From the NCBI RefSeq assembly GCF_051903075.1, contig NZ_CP182422.1, positions 1,488,001-1,552,000 of the forward strand: DNA of 64,000 nucleotides. The letters run 5' to 3'. Below, one piece after another: positions 7,389 to 16,656 of this stretch (position 1 is the stretch's first letter; every line of letters begins with the position of its first letter). Made by a program: the position numbers and the translations under genes. A model generated the notes under the pieces. The model saw only the letters and a program-made list of their open reading frames with translations, was not told the origin of the DNA and did no database searches. This DNA is from Embleya sp051903075. GTDB taxonomy: Bacteria; Actinomycetota; Actinomycetes; Streptomycetales; Streptomycetaceae.

Positions 7389-8450
7389 GTTTGCGGACAC
7401 CTTTGCCCGCTCCTTGCGCAGCGGTGCGCCCACCCGGTGCATGTGGCCGAGCGCCTGCCGGTACGAGGTGATCGCGCTCGTCTCCAGGTAGGGCACCCCG
7501 AGCCGGGCGCAGTGCGCGCGCACGATCGGCTGCGCGCGGCGCAGGTTCACGCGCGGCATGTTCGGCACCAGGTGGTGTTCGATCTGGTAGTTCAGCCCGC
7601 CGAGCAGCCAGTCGGTGACCGGGCCGCCGGTGACGTTGCGCGAGGTCAGCACCTGGCGGCGCAGGTGGTCCCACTTGACGCCCGGCTCCGGCATCGGCAT
7701 GCCCTTGTGGTTGGGCGCGAACGCCATGCCCAGGTGCAGGCCGAGCAGCGCGTGGGTGAGCAGCACGAAGACCAGGGCCTTGACCGGCGACATCGAGATG
7801 GCCAGGACCGATATGTACAGGGCGTAGTGCAGGGCCAGCACCGAACCCTCGACCCGGCGCTCGCGCGGGGTGCGCTCCTTGAGCGCCATCAGGCCGTTGA
7901 CCTTGAGGTTGAGCCCTTCGAGCAACAGCAGCGGGAAGAACAGCCGCGCCTGGTTGCGGGTCAGCCAGCCCATCAGGCCGGTCCGGCCGCCCGTCTGGTC
8001 GGCGTCCCAGACCAGCACGCCGACCGCGACGTCCGGGTCCTTCTCGCGGTGGTTCGGGTTGGCGTGGTGCTTGTTGTGCTTCGCGTTCCACCAGCCACAG
8101 CTCATCCCCATCAGCAGGTTGCCGTGCAGCAGGGAGATTACGCGGTGGGTGCGGGCGCTGCGGGCGATCTGCTGGTGGCCCGCGTCGTGGCCGACGAAGG
8201 ACGCGCGGGTGGTGAACAGCGCGACGGGTATCGCGAGGGCGAGCTGCCACCACGAGTCGCCGACCCGGACGACCGCGGCCCAGGAGCCGAGCAGGAGCAG
8301 CAGGTTCAGGCCGATCGAGCGGGCGTACCAGGCGGTGCGCCGCTCCAGCAGGCCGGCGGCCTTGAGGTCGGCGAGCAGCGGCGCGAAGTCGCTGCCCCGG
8401 CGCGGGGCGGCGGCCTCCGGGGTATCCAGGATCGGTGCGGTCATGGTCAT
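7383..8450 (-). CDS. Membrane fatty-acid (acyl-lipid) desaturase
   Basis: 355 residues. The three histidine boxes of di-iron membrane desaturases are present: HDAGHQ (88-93), HNKHH (125-129) and QIEHH near residue 310. The Gln-initiated third box is typical of front-end (delta-6-like) acyl-lipid desaturases. Hydrophobic pairs before box 1 and between boxes 2 and 3 form the membrane helices. The enzyme would introduce a double bond into membrane acyl chains using O2 and a reductant. No cytochrome b5 domain is fused, so an external ferredoxin or flavoprotein is needed; none is adjacent. The ATG at 8450 has only a weak SD (GGGGA). It is followed by the MFS gene on the same strand. Confidence 0.9.
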   Translation of the reverse strand: MTMTAPILDTPEAAAPRRGSDFAPLLADLKAAGLLERRTAWYARSIGLNLLLLLGSWAAVVRVGDSWWQLALAIPVALFTTRASFVGHDAGHQQIARSARTHRVISLLHGNLLMGMSCGWWNAKHNKHHANPNHREKDPDVAVGVLVWDADQTGGRTGLMGWLTRNQARLFFPLLLLEGLNLKVNGLMALKERTPRERRVEGSVLALHYALYISVLAISMSPVKALVFVLLTHALLGLHLGMAFAPNHKGMPMPEPGVKWDHLRRQVLTSRNVTGGPVTDWLLGGLNYQIEHHLVPNMPRVNLRRAQPIVRAHCARLGVPYLETSAITSYRQALGHMHRVGAPLRKERAKVSAND

Positions 8451-8673
8451 GGGGCGTCCCCGAATTCAGGTTGCGGATGATCGGTCGAGCACGCCGACCG
8501 GGCGTAACTCGACGCTATTGATCACCCGCGCGGGGAACGAGCCGGTCGGCCCCCGGATGCGGGGGCGTCTCCACCTCCCCCATCCGGGGGCCGCACCCCA
8601 TGGACAACCGGGGTGTGATCGGGTATGGCGGACGCGGCTGGTGGGGCCGTCTCCTGTGGTGGGGCCGCGCGGG

Positions 8674-9552
8674 CTATCCCTTGCGGCGTCGGCCGTCCGG
8701 GGTGCGGCCGACCCGGAGCGGGGGGTTGCGGACGCCGGCCCGGTACACCCCCGCGGGCGCGGGCCGGTCGATCCGGGTCGGGGCGGAGTCGGGCCGATCC
8801 GCACCGGGTCGGTGTACCGGCAACGATCCGTTCAGCGCCGCCTCGGCGAGGCCGACCGCGATGGTGTCCGGCGAGCCGGCGGTGGTGTCCACGACCAGCG
8901 TCGCCGTGTGCAGCCAGGGCCTGGCCCGCTCGTAGCGCCGCTCGTGGCCGAGCCGCGCGCGGCGGGCGGCACGGCCGGACGCCGTCGCCTCGTCGTCGCC
9001 GATCCGGGCCCGGCGGTCGCGGTGGTCCAGGTGCAGCGTGACGTGTCGGACATCGAAGCCGCGGGCCACCAGCAGATCGAGCAGGTGCTCGCAGTGCGTG
9101 CGGTCGAGGAGGGTGGCGGGCATCAGGATCGGCCCGGGCCGGCGCCTGCGCAGCGCCTCGGCGGCATCCGCGACCAGGACCCGCCACCGGGCGGGCGCGC
9201 GGTGCTCGAGGTCGTTCGTGGGCCCGGCGTGGTGGTTGGTGCGCATGTGCTTGTCGGTCGGCGTGAGGTGGTCGGCGGTGACCGAGGTACGGGCCGGGTC
9301 GGGAGTGCGGTGGTTGGTCTTGGGCGACCGGTGCTCGTCGTCGGCGGCGCCCGCGTGTATGCCCGGCGCGCCCGCCGTGTGGGGGATGCCCACCGGGTCC
9401 GGCGCCCCCACCGCGTCGGGGTCGAACACCGTGGCGCCGCGCAGGTGCCGGGCGACGGCGGCGGCCACCGTGCGCTTGCCGACCCCTCGGGGGCCGTTGA
9501 GCACGAGCAGCAGTTGTGGATGCGAGGTGAGGCTGAGCGGATCGTTCGGCAC
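8674..9552 (-). CDS. P-loop NTPase of the small kinase/TmrB type
   Basis: About 292 residues from GTG 9552, which has AGGGGGG upstream; an ATG at 9597 in frame is an alternative. Walker A is LNGPRGVGKRTVA near the N-terminus. Later come DVRHVTLHLDHRDRRARI and an Arg-rich RRARLGHERRYERARPWL that resembles the lid region of nucleotide kinases. A segment around the middle (GAPDPVGIPHTAGAPGIHAGAAD) is low complexity and may be an insertion; many relatives are near 180 residues. Substrate unknown; some related kinases act on small molecules, including antibiotics. It is upstream of the desaturase on the same strand. Confidence 0.65.
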   Translation of the reverse strand: MPNDPLSLTSHPQLLLVLNGPRGVGKRTVAAAVARHLRGATVFDPDAVGAPDPVGIPHTAGAPGIHAGAADDEHRSPKTNHRTPDPARTSVTADHLTPTDKHMRTNHHAGPTNDLEHRAPARWRVLVADAAEALRRRRPGPILMPATLLDRTHCEHLLDLLVARGFDVRHVTLHLDHRDRRARIGDDEATASGRAARRARLGHERRYERARPWLHTATLVVDTTAGSPDTIAVGLAEAALNGSLPVHRPGADRPDSAPTRIDRPAPAGVYRAGVRNPPLRVGRTPDGRRRKG

Positions 9553-9653
9553 GATGGCCCCCCTGGGCGCGGTCCCGCGCGGTCGTCGAGGTGGCATGGT
9601 GCTCCCGGGCGCAACCGCTTGAACAGGGCGCGCGGTGGTACGGGGCGGGCGCG

Positions 9654-10601
9654 TCAGTCCGGATCGAGCGCCGCCTCCTCGCCCAGCGCGGCCCGCAACG
9701 CCGCCGCCTCCTCGCCGATGCAGGCGAGGAAGGCGCCCACGGCGGGGGTCGGCGGCCGGTCCGCGAGGAGCGTGGTGCCCACCGTGCGGCGCACCGACTC
9801 CAGCGGCACCGGCAATACCGCGAGGCGGTCGTCGCCGGTGACCACGAGTTCGGGCAGTGCCGCGATCATGTCGGTGCCGAGCAGCAGCGCGCGTACGGTC
9901 AGGATCGAGGTGCACTCCACCCGGTCGGCCGGCAGGGCCAGCCCGTTGCGCAGGAACAGCTGGGCCAACTCGCTGCGCAGCGCCGTCTGCTCGAGCGGCA
10001 GGATCCACGGGTGCGCGATCGTGTCGGCCAGCTCGCGCGCGCTGTCCAGGAGCGGGTGGCCGCGGCGGACCACCAGCCGGATCGGCTCGCGGTACAGCGC
10101 GGTGCGCCGGACCCGTCCGCCGTCCGCGGCCGGTCCCAACCGGCCCACCACGACGTCGATCTCGCCGGCGAGCAGCTGCGGGTGCAGTACGTCGTGGGTG
10201 GCCTCGCGGACGATCACGGTGATCCCGGGCCGCTCCCGCTTGAGCGCGGACACCGCGCGCGGCAGCAGCACGCTGGTCCCGGCGAGCAGGGTGCCGACGA
10301 CGACCGTGCCGGTCTGGCCCTCGCGCAGGCTCGCGAGGTGGTCGCCGGCGCGCCGCACCTCGGCCAGGATCGCTCGCGCGTGTGCGACCAGGGCGGTGCC
10401 GTACAGGGTCGCGCTCATCCCGTGCGGGCCCCGCTCGAACAGCGGCACGCCGACCATCGTCTCCAGCTCGCGCAGCGTGCGGGTGGCGGCGGGCTGGGTC
10501 AGGTGCAACGCCTCGGCCGCGCGGCTGACTCCCCCGTGCTCGGCGATCGCCGTGATCAGGGTCAGGTGGCGAAACTTCAGCCGTCCGTCGAGCAGGTCCA
10601 C
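9654..10601 (-). CDS. LysR-family transcriptional regulator
   Basis: 315 residues from GTG 10601, chosen for its GGGAG and for typical LysR length. The N-terminal winged helix-turn-helix (FRHLTLITAIAEHGGVSRAAEALHL, TQPAATRTLRELE) is followed by a LysR substrate-binding domain with VGTLLAGTSVLLPRAV and DVVVGRLGP. It resembles the GbpR/PcaQ-like group. It is divergent from the secreted protein gene at 11012 across 410 bp and probably regulates it or itself. Inducer unknown. Confidence 0.9.
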   Translation of the reverse strand: MDLLDGRLKFRHLTLITAIAEHGGVSRAAEALHLTQPAATRTLRELETMVGVPLFERGPHGMSATLYGTALVAHARAILAEVRRAGDHLASLREGQTGTVVVGTLLAGTSVLLPRAVSALKRERPGITVIVREATHDVLHPQLLAGEIDVVVGRLGPAADGGRVRRTALYREPIRLVVRRGHPLLDSARELADTIAHPWILPLEQTALRSELAQLFLRNGLALPADRVECTSILTVRALLLGTDMIAALPELVVTGDDRLAVLPVPLESVRRTVGTTLLADRPPTPAVGAFLACIGEEAAALRAALGEEAALDPD

Positions 10602-11011
10602 GCGGGCTCCCGTACCGGTTCGGTGCTGCGTCCCCCCGACAGGACGCATACCTGTTTGGTGATGCCATGGCGCCGGATCGGCATTGGATGGACATGCACC
10701 GGCGCAGCCATCATGCACGTGGCGACGGCTTCTTGACGAGCCGCCGCCGTGGCCGCACGAGCGCGCGAGCGGCCCCGGGCGGATCGACGCGCGGCGGCAT
10801 CGGAGCTTCCGGAGCCGCCGGGTCGGCCCACTCGCCGAATGTGCCCCTCGCCGGATGTACGAGTCGCCGGCGAGGAGGTCACGGGTCGACGGCACGATCG
10901 GGGATTCCGTTCGTGTCGTGCCCCGCGAAGGCGCGTGCCGCGTCCCCGCCCGGCGCCGTCGCCGCCGGTCGTGTACTTCCCCGTCATCGTCCCGGTCGGA
11001 AGGTTCGTCAG
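10602..11011. other. Long intergenic region between LysR gene and secreted-protein gene
   Basis: 410 bp with no supportable gene. Near the LysR end it has an inverted repeat ATGCC (10662-10666) / GGCAT (10680-10684). An SD-like GGAAGG (10998-11003) serves the gene at 11012. The middle is GC-rich with no clear promoter. Confidence 0.6.
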
Positions 11012-12874
11012 ATGCGCCGCACTCCCCTCCTCCGCAACGGCACCGGCAGATACGGCAGATCCAGCGCACTGGCGGTGGCCGCCCTGGTGGCCCTCACCGC
11101 CGGCACCTACGCGGGCGCCCCACGCGCCGGCTCCCCCGCCGCCGGCTCCCCGCCCCGCACCGCGACCGCCGCGGGCGCCGCCGGCACCGATCCGAACATC
11201 CCGTTCGTCTGCCAGGAGCGTCGCCCGCAGGCGGCCGATCCGAACGCGTACGGCATGCAGCTCGACGGCTCGTTCCTGGCCCCGGCGTCGACCCCGCTCG
11301 ACGAGGAGAACCCGCACCCCTTCCCGGGCCGCCGCGCCGACTACGACAGCCGGCAGTACGTGAAGAACATGACCGTCGAAGCAGCCTACGAGGGCTACGA
11401 CTTCACCCCGGACTTCTTCCACACCTGGCAGAACATCGTCGACTTCGACGGCCGCCGCTACATGTTCCAGTACGACCGCTCCGAGGGCCGCGTCTACGAC
11501 ATCACCGACGTCAAGCACGTCACGGTGGTGGAGAAGATGTCCCGGGAGGAGGTCGGCGGCGACGAGTCGAAGGCCAACGGGACCTGGGCGTCCGGGGATT
11601 ACTGGGGCGCGTCCACGATCCAGTGGAACGACCGGCTGCGCGCCTACGTGATGGTGCAGTCCTTCGAGGACAAGCGGCAGATCACCGAACTCGGCGACGA
11701 GCCGGGCAAGGACAAGTACGGCAACCCCGAGGGCGTGGCGAAGTTGCGTGCCAAGCCCGGTCTCAAGGGTTTCAAGGTGTATCGCCTGAACGGTCCCCGC
11801 AAGGCCGATTGGCAGCTGATCTCGACCGTCAGCACCGACTCGACCCAGCCGGACCCGCTGCACAGCGACCCGAACCGCCCGCAGCAGGGCTCCGGTTCGC
11901 TGGACGTACCGTACTGGGACGGCGGCAGGTACATGTTCATCGCGGTCGCGCCGAACGACACGTACGCCAATACCGAGTACCCGACCAACCTGCACTCGGC
12001 CGGCTACCAGTCCTACGACATGTCCGACCCGGGCGCGCCGAGGCTGCTGGACACCTGGCACCTGCCCGGACAGGTCACCGGCGAGGACGAGGCGTACGCG
12101 CGCAACCCGCGCTGCGGGAACCGGACCAGCTGGCTGGGCGCGCGGATGTCGCTGTTCGTGCCCACGCCGGTGGAGCGCGGCGGGCGATACGGCTTCGCCG
12201 TGCAGGGCGGTCTGGGCATGACCGTCCTGGACATCTCCGACCCGGCCCGGATGCGCCAGGTGGGGCATGTGGACCTGCCACCGTCGGTAGCGGGCACCGA
12301 GGGCGACAACATCGACGTCTCGCAGTTCCAGCGCACCGGGATGATCTACGTCTCCGGCTATCCGCTGACCGAGGACTGCTACGAGCCCTACAAGCCGATC
12401 TACCAGATCGACGCACGGGACCCGGCCAACCCCCGGATCGTCGGGCAACTGCCGCGTCCGACCCCGCCGAAGTCGGCCGGGATCACCGACTATTGCCAGC
12501 GCCGGGGCAGCTTCGGACCCAAGCGCACCGGCTACTACACCAACCCGGGCCGGCACGACGACGGCACCCTCGTGTACGGCTTCTACAACGCGGGCGCCCA
12601 GGTCTTCGACGTGAAGAACCCCGCCCGGCCGGAGATCGAGGCGTACTTCGTGCCCAAGGCGTTCGGCACCAAGACCCGGGACTGGCCGACCGAGGACGGC
12701 ACGTTCCCGGAGTGGGCGATGGGCAACCAGACGCACGGCGTCTACGTCGAGTGGGACCGCAACGTGGTGTGGGTGCTGACCAATCACGGCATCTACGCGC
12801 TGTCCGCGAAGGACGTGCTGGGCAAGCCGAACCTGGGCCGGCCGAAGGAGCCGTTCCGCAACAGCGGTTCCTGA
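11012..12874 (+). CDS. Secreted beta-propeller-like (LVIVD-repeat type) protein
   Basis: 620 residues. The Sec signal has an Arg-containing start and an Ala/Val/Leu-rich core, ending near AGTYAGA. The mature part repeats short strands of the form V-x-D-I-x-D-P (for example VYDITDVKHVTVVEK, MTVLDISDPARMRQVGHV, VFDVKNPARPEIEAY), as in LVIVD-repeat or seven-bladed propeller proteins. Several Cys residues (FVCQE, NPRCGNR, EDCYE, DYCQRR) may form extracellular disulphides. No catalytic motif is recognised. The ATG at 11012 has GGAAGG 8 nt upstream. It is divergent from a LysR gene and ends at a strong bidirectional terminator. Confidence 0.75.
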   Translation: MRRTPLLRNGTGRYGRSSALAVAALVALTAGTYAGAPRAGSPAAGSPPRTATAAGAAGTDPNIPFVCQERRPQAADPNAYGMQLDGSFLAPASTPLDEENPHPFPGRRADYDSRQYVKNMTVEAAYEGYDFTPDFFHTWQNIVDFDGRRYMFQYDRSEGRVYDITDVKHVTVVEKMSREEVGGDESKANGTWASGDYWGASTIQWNDRLRAYVMVQSFEDKRQITELGDEPGKDKYGNPEGVAKLRAKPGLKGFKVYRLNGPRKADWQLISTVSTDSTQPDPLHSDPNRPQQGSGSLDVPYWDGGRYMFIAVAPNDTYANTEYPTNLHSAGYQSYDMSDPGAPRLLDTWHLPGQVTGEDEAYARNPRCGNRTSWLGARMSLFVPTPVERGGRYGFAVQGGLGMTVLDISDPARMRQVGHVDLPPSVAGTEGDNIDVSQFQRTGMIYVSGYPLTEDCYEPYKPIYQIDARDPANPRIVGQLPRPTPPKSAGITDYCQRRGSFGPKRTGYYTNPGRHDDGTLVYGFYNAGAQVFDVKNPARPEIEAYFVPKAFGTKTRDWPTEDGTFPEWAMGNQTHGVYVEWDRNVVWVLTNHGIYALSAKDVLGKPNLGRPKEPFRNSGS

Positions 12875-12882
12875 GCGACGGT

Positions 12883-12924
12883 TCGGCCGCCCGGCGTCCG
12901 CACCTCGGGACGCCGGGCGGCCGA
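12883..12924. terminator. Bidirectional terminator, 17-bp perfect stem
   Basis: TCGGCCGCCCGGCGTCC (12883-12899), 8-nt loop, GGACGCCGGGCGGCCGA (12908-12924), between convergent genes. Confidence 0.9.
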
Positions 12925-12929
12925 CCGGC

Positions 12930-13658
12930 TCACCCGGCGCGAGCGTCGGGCTCGTCCTCGTCGTCCTCGTCCGGGCCGCAGACCGCGTCGAAGAAGGTCT
13001 CCAGATCGTCCTCGGTGCGGGCGCGGAAGACGATCATCGTGCCGTCGTGCCGGCCGAGCAGGTCGTGACCGGCGAACCAGCGGATCCGGTTCCCGGCCGA
13101 CTCGCTCTCGGGGTAGCCCGGGAAGGCCAACTCCCGCATCGTCTCGGGGAGCAGGTCGAGGTCGTCCGCGTCGAGCTCGACCGCCTCGACCAGGTCGTCG
13201 TCGAACAGCAGCGTCTCGGACAGCACGATCTCCACGGCCGCGAGCGAGAACCGGTGCAGCCAGGCGCTCCACGGCTCCTCGACCGGCTCGGCCGTGCTGA
13301 AACCCACCAGCACCTCGGGGTCGTCGCCGTCCGGCCGCACGCCCCACCACGCCACGCCCTGGTTCTCCTCGCGGAAGACCAGCAGGCCGTCCTCCACGTA
13401 GAGCTTGTCGGGCGGCAGCAGCACGTCGTGATTGCTCGTCAGGTCCGCCCGCCGGCCCAGGAGTTCGTACAGCTCGCGGAGCGCGGCCGGCAGCGGGACG
13501 CCCAGTCGCGCCGCGCTCGCGTCCAGTTCCGCCGGGGTGTACCCGTCGGCGGGCCCGATCGCCCGGGACCGATCGGCGGCAAAGGCACGAACGAACCCCC
13601 AGGCCCCGGCCCGATCGGCGAGCGCGGCGGGCAGTGCCGCGTGGATGTCGAAGGTCAT
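12930..13658 (-). CDS. SMI1/KNR4 (SUKH)-family protein
   Basis: 242 residues. YTPAELDASAARLGVPLPAALRELYELLG is the characteristic SMI1/KNR4 N-terminal pattern, followed by DVLLPPDKLYVEDGLLVFREENQGVAWWGV. The acidic C-terminal tail is DEDDEDEPDARAG. Many SUKH proteins are immunity proteins against toxins, but actinomycetes also carry free-standing copies with unknown roles, and no toxin gene is adjacent. It starts 9 nt after the MFS gene ends on the same strand, so the two are probably co-transcribed. Confidence 0.85.
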   Translation of the reverse strand: MTFDIHAALPAALADRAGAWGFVRAFAADRSRAIGPADGYTPAELDASAARLGVPLPAALRELYELLGRRADLTSNHDVLLPPDKLYVEDGLLVFREENQGVAWWGVRPDGDDPEVLVGFSTAEPVEEPWSAWLHRFSLAAVEIVLSETLLFDDDLVEAVELDADDLDLLPETMRELAFPGYPESESAGNRIRWFAGHDLLGRHDGTMIVFRARTEDDLETFFDAVCGPDEDDEDEPDARAG

Positions 13659-13667
13659 GGCCGGACG

Positions 13668-15095
13668 CTACCGGGTCTCGGGCACCCGTCCCCGGTGCAG
13701 ATCCACCACCGCGACGACGAACGCGGCGAGCACGAACGCCACCGACACCACCAGGCCGTGCCGCAGCGGCCCGGCCCAGTCCCGGCCCCGGTCGGCGGCC
13801 AGTCGGGAGAAGAAGATCGAGCCGACCGCCGCGATGCCCATCGCCGAGCCGATCCGCTGCCCGGTCTGCAACACCCCGCCCGCGCTGCCGCCCTGCGCCG
13901 GCGGCACCCGGGCCAGGGTCAGCGTCTGGTTGGGCGAGATCACCAGCCCGCTGCCCACCCCCGCGAACGCCAGCGGCGCCACCAGGATCCAGCCGATGTC
14001 GCGCCCGGGCACCTCGTACACCCCCACGATCGCCCCGCCGAGGCCGACCGCGACCATCAGCAGCCCGCCGGTCACCAGCGCGAGCCCGTACCGGTTCACC
14101 AGGTGCCCGCCGATCGATGCGCCGACCGCGGAGCCGACCGCGAACGGAGTGATCGCAAGCCCGGCGAGCAGCGCGCTGTAGCCGAGGCCGGACTGGAGGT
14201 AGAGGGTGAAGACGAAGAAGATCGAGGTGAATCCGGCGAAGTAGAACAACATCACCAACAACCCGAGCGTGTACGACCGGACCCGGAACAGGGCCAGGTC
14301 GACCACCGGGTTGCGGCCGACCCGGGTCTGGTGGATCTCCCAGCGCACGAAGACCGCCAGGAACACCGCCGCGATCGGGATCAGGAGCCACTTGGTCGAA
14401 CCCTGCCACTGGCGTTCCTCGACCAGCGGCAGCAGCAACAGCAACACACCGGAGCCGAGCAGGAGCACCCCGACCGGGTCGAGGTCGCGCAGGTAGGCCC
14501 GGTTCGCGTGGTCCGGTCCCGGCAGCAGCCGCCGGGCCAGGACGAGGGCCAGCACGCCGATCGGGAGGTTGACGTAGAACACCCAGCGCCAGCCCTCCTC
14601 GGCGCCGGCCGCCTTGATGATCAGCCCGCCCAGGAGCGGGCCGACCGCGGTGGAGATGCCGATCACGGTGCCGAACATGCCGAACGCGCGGCCGCGTTCG
14701 TGGCCGGCGAACATCTGCTGGATGAGCGCGGACACCTGCGGGGTGAGGATGCCGCCCGCAATGCCCTGGAGCAGTCGGGCCAGCACCAGCCACAACGACG
14801 TCTGCGCGGCGCCGCACAGCGCGCTCGCGGCGGTGAACAGGGCCAGGCCGGTCATGAACATCATCCGGCGCCCGCGCGCGTCGCCGATCCGACCGGCGGG
14901 CACCAGGACCAGGCCGAAGGTCAACGCGTAGCCGGACAGCACCCACTGCACGTCGCTCTCCGAGGCGCCCAGGCCCGCCCGGATCGACGGCAGTGCGACG
15001 TTGACGATCGACACGTCGAGCAGGGTGATGAACCCCGCGATCAGACAGACCCCGAGCGCCTGCCACCGATGCGGGTCGGGCGCATCGTGCGTCAC
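13668..15095 (-). CDS. MFS transporter, EmrB/QacA (DHA2, 14-TM) family
   Basis: 475 residues from GTG 15095 with GGGAG upstream. TM1 carries the DHA2 pattern LLDVSIVNVALPSI (motif D1). Motif A appears as AGRIGDARGRRMMFM, and motif C as GTVIGISTAVGPLLGG in TM5. The number of hydrophobic segments fits 13-14 TMs. The family exports drugs or metabolites by proton antiport. It is followed at 9 nt by the SUKH gene. No adjacent repressor is seen. Confidence 0.9.
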   Translation of the reverse strand: MTHDAPDPHRWQALGVCLIAGFITLLDVSIVNVALPSIRAGLGASESDVQWVLSGYALTFGLVLVPAGRIGDARGRRMMFMTGLALFTAASALCGAAQTSLWLVLARLLQGIAGGILTPQVSALIQQMFAGHERGRAFGMFGTVIGISTAVGPLLGGLIIKAAGAEEGWRWVFYVNLPIGVLALVLARRLLPGPDHANRAYLRDLDPVGVLLLGSGVLLLLLPLVEERQWQGSTKWLLIPIAAVFLAVFVRWEIHQTRVGRNPVVDLALFRVRSYTLGLLVMLFYFAGFTSIFFVFTLYLQSGLGYSALLAGLAITPFAVGSAVGASIGGHLVNRYGLALVTGGLLMVAVGLGGAIVGVYEVPGRDIGWILVAPLAFAGVGSGLVISPNQTLTLARVPPAQGGSAGGVLQTGQRIGSAMGIAAVGSIFFSRLAADRGRDWAGPLRHGLVVSVAFVLAAFVVAVVDLHRGRVPETR

Positions 15096-15220
15096 GCTCC
15101 CACGCCCCTTCTCGGCCGCTCCCGCACGGCCGCCCCGTCGGCGACCATCCGAGGGACGATGCCCACATCCCCCGGAGCCAAGGCGCCCGCCCGGGTGACC
15201 CCGGTCGCCCGGGGCGCGGG

Positions 15221-16522
15221 TCAGTAGCCCAGCGTCACCGCGACGGGCAGGTGATCGGCGGCCCTCGACGGCGGTGCCTCCACGGCGAGCACCCGCAGTC
15301 TCGCGTCGACGAGCACCTGGTCGATCTCGCGCCGGGGCCGGTCCGCGGGATAGGTGCGCAGCGGCCGTACCCGGGCCAGGCCGTCCACCAGCCCGCGCGC
15401 GGTGAACGCCCGCACCTGCGGGCTGTCCACGGCGGCGTTCAGGTCGCCGAGTACGGTCACCGGCACCGCCTCACGCTCGGCCAGGCCGGTCGCGAACGCG
15501 GCGGCACGGTCCGCCTGCCGCTGCGGCACCTCGTCGTCCGCGTCCTGGAGGTGGGTGGCCACGAACCCGAGCCGCTTGCCGGGCGCCGCCTCGACCACCA
15601 CGCCCAGCGCCTGAGCGCCGGTGGGGGCGCCGCCGGCCGGGAGCCGAATCGACTCCAGGTGCCGGATCGGCTTGCGGGTGAGCACCGCGTCGCCCCACTG
15701 CGGGTCGGCGGCGGGCGCGAACCGGTAGGGCAGGTCGAGCCGCCGGGCGAGCAGGGTCAGTACATCGTGGCCGCCGTTGAGGAACCAGGCCCGGTCCACC
15801 TCGTTGAGCAGCAGCACGTCGGGGCGCAGCGCCCGGATCGTGTCGGCCGTGCGATCCGGGTCGAACCGTCCGTCGATGCCGTAGCCCATCCGGATGTTGT
15901 ACGTGACCACCCGCAGCGTTCCGGCCCCCGCGTCCGGCACGGGTGCCGAGCCCGGGCCCGCGCGCAGGCCGAAGGCGGCGAGCGCGAGCAGCACCGGGAA
16001 CACGGTGGCGAGGGCGAGCGGGAGGTGCAGGCGTTCGGCCCGCTCGGACGGGGCGGGCGGGGGTGCGACGCGGTCCGCCTTGCGGGTGGTCGTGCCGGGT
16101 GGGGCGGGTACGCCGGGGCGGCCGGCGGCGCGGGCGGCCGTGGACTTGGGGGTGGACTTGGCGCCGGGGCGGGTGCCGGGTTTGCGGCCGGGGCGTTGCG
16201 GCGAGCGGCCGGTGCGGGTGCGGGCGCCGAGTGGGACGTCGGATCGGGGGCCGTTCGAGCCGGTGGCGTGTGCGACGGTGCGCCCGCGGGCTCGGGTATG
16301 GGGTTGAGGTGGGGTTCGGCTTTGGGCTTGGGCGCGGGCCGGGGCGGGTGGGGTCTCGGGCTCGGCCGGTGTGGGCGCGCGCAGGTCGCGGAGCGCCGCC
16401 GTGCCCGCGACGACCGCGATCGCCGCCACGCCCAGGAGCAGCACCCGGCCGCGGGCCAGGACGCCGATCTCGATGTCGTAGCGGGCGTAGTGCAGGAAGG
16501 TCAGGGCGAAGAAGCCGACCAT
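15221..16522 (-). CDS. Endonuclease/exonuclease/phosphatase (EEP)-family protein with membrane N-terminus
   Basis: The catalytic part is the C-terminal half: VVTYNIRMGYG, LLLNEVDRAW (Glu metal ligand), VATHLQDADDE, VTVLGDLNA (GDxN) and REIDQVLVD with a final ADHLPVAV (DH pair), the full EEP motif set. Before it lie one or two hydrophobic segments (residues 1-45), a long Pro/Arg/Lys/Thr-rich linker (about residues 50-150), and another membrane segment (LPLALATVFPVLLALAAFGL). The active domain is probably extracytoplasmic. The start is uncertain: ATG 16522 and GTG 16546 both lack good SD sequences. Streptomycete relatives usually have more N-terminal helices, so this copy may be shortened. It lies downstream of the FMN reductase on the same strand. 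Confidence 0.75.
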   Translation of the reverse strand: MVGFFALTFLHYARYDIEIGVLARGRVLLLGVAAIAVVAGTAALRDLRAPTPAEPETPPAPARAQAQSRTPPQPHTRARGRTVAHATGSNGPRSDVPLGARTRTGRSPQRPGRKPGTRPGAKSTPKSTAARAAGRPGVPAPPGTTTRKADRVAPPPAPSERAERLHLPLALATVFPVLLALAAFGLRAGPGSAPVPDAGAGTLRVVTYNIRMGYGIDGRFDPDRTADTIRALRPDVLLLNEVDRAWFLNGGHDVLTLLARRLDLPYRFAPAADPQWGDAVLTRKPIRHLESIRLPAGGAPTGAQALGVVVEAAPGKRLGFVATHLQDADDEVPQRQADRAAAFATGLAEREAVPVTVLGDLNAAVDSPQVRAFTARGLVDGLARVRPLRTYPADRPRREIDQVLVDARLRVLAVEAPPSRAADHLPVAVTLGY

Positions 16523-16656
16523 GCTCCAGGCCGGCGCCCACCGCACCTCGGCGCGTATTCGCCCGGCGGCGTCGCCCAGGACCAGGCCCAGGCCCAGCGC
16601 ATAGAGCGGCGAATCCCGCTCGGGAGGGGACTCCCGACGATCCGTCGACGGTGCGT

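Noticed and set aside
5836..8253. MFS protein extended to 805 residues through the desaturase gene
   Set aside because: The extension overlaps the desaturase on the same strand in another frame. A promoter and SD support GTG 7320.
12930..13658. SUKH protein as immunity partner of a polymorphic toxin
   Set aside because: No toxin, Rhs or secretion gene is nearby. It sits behind an MFS gene.
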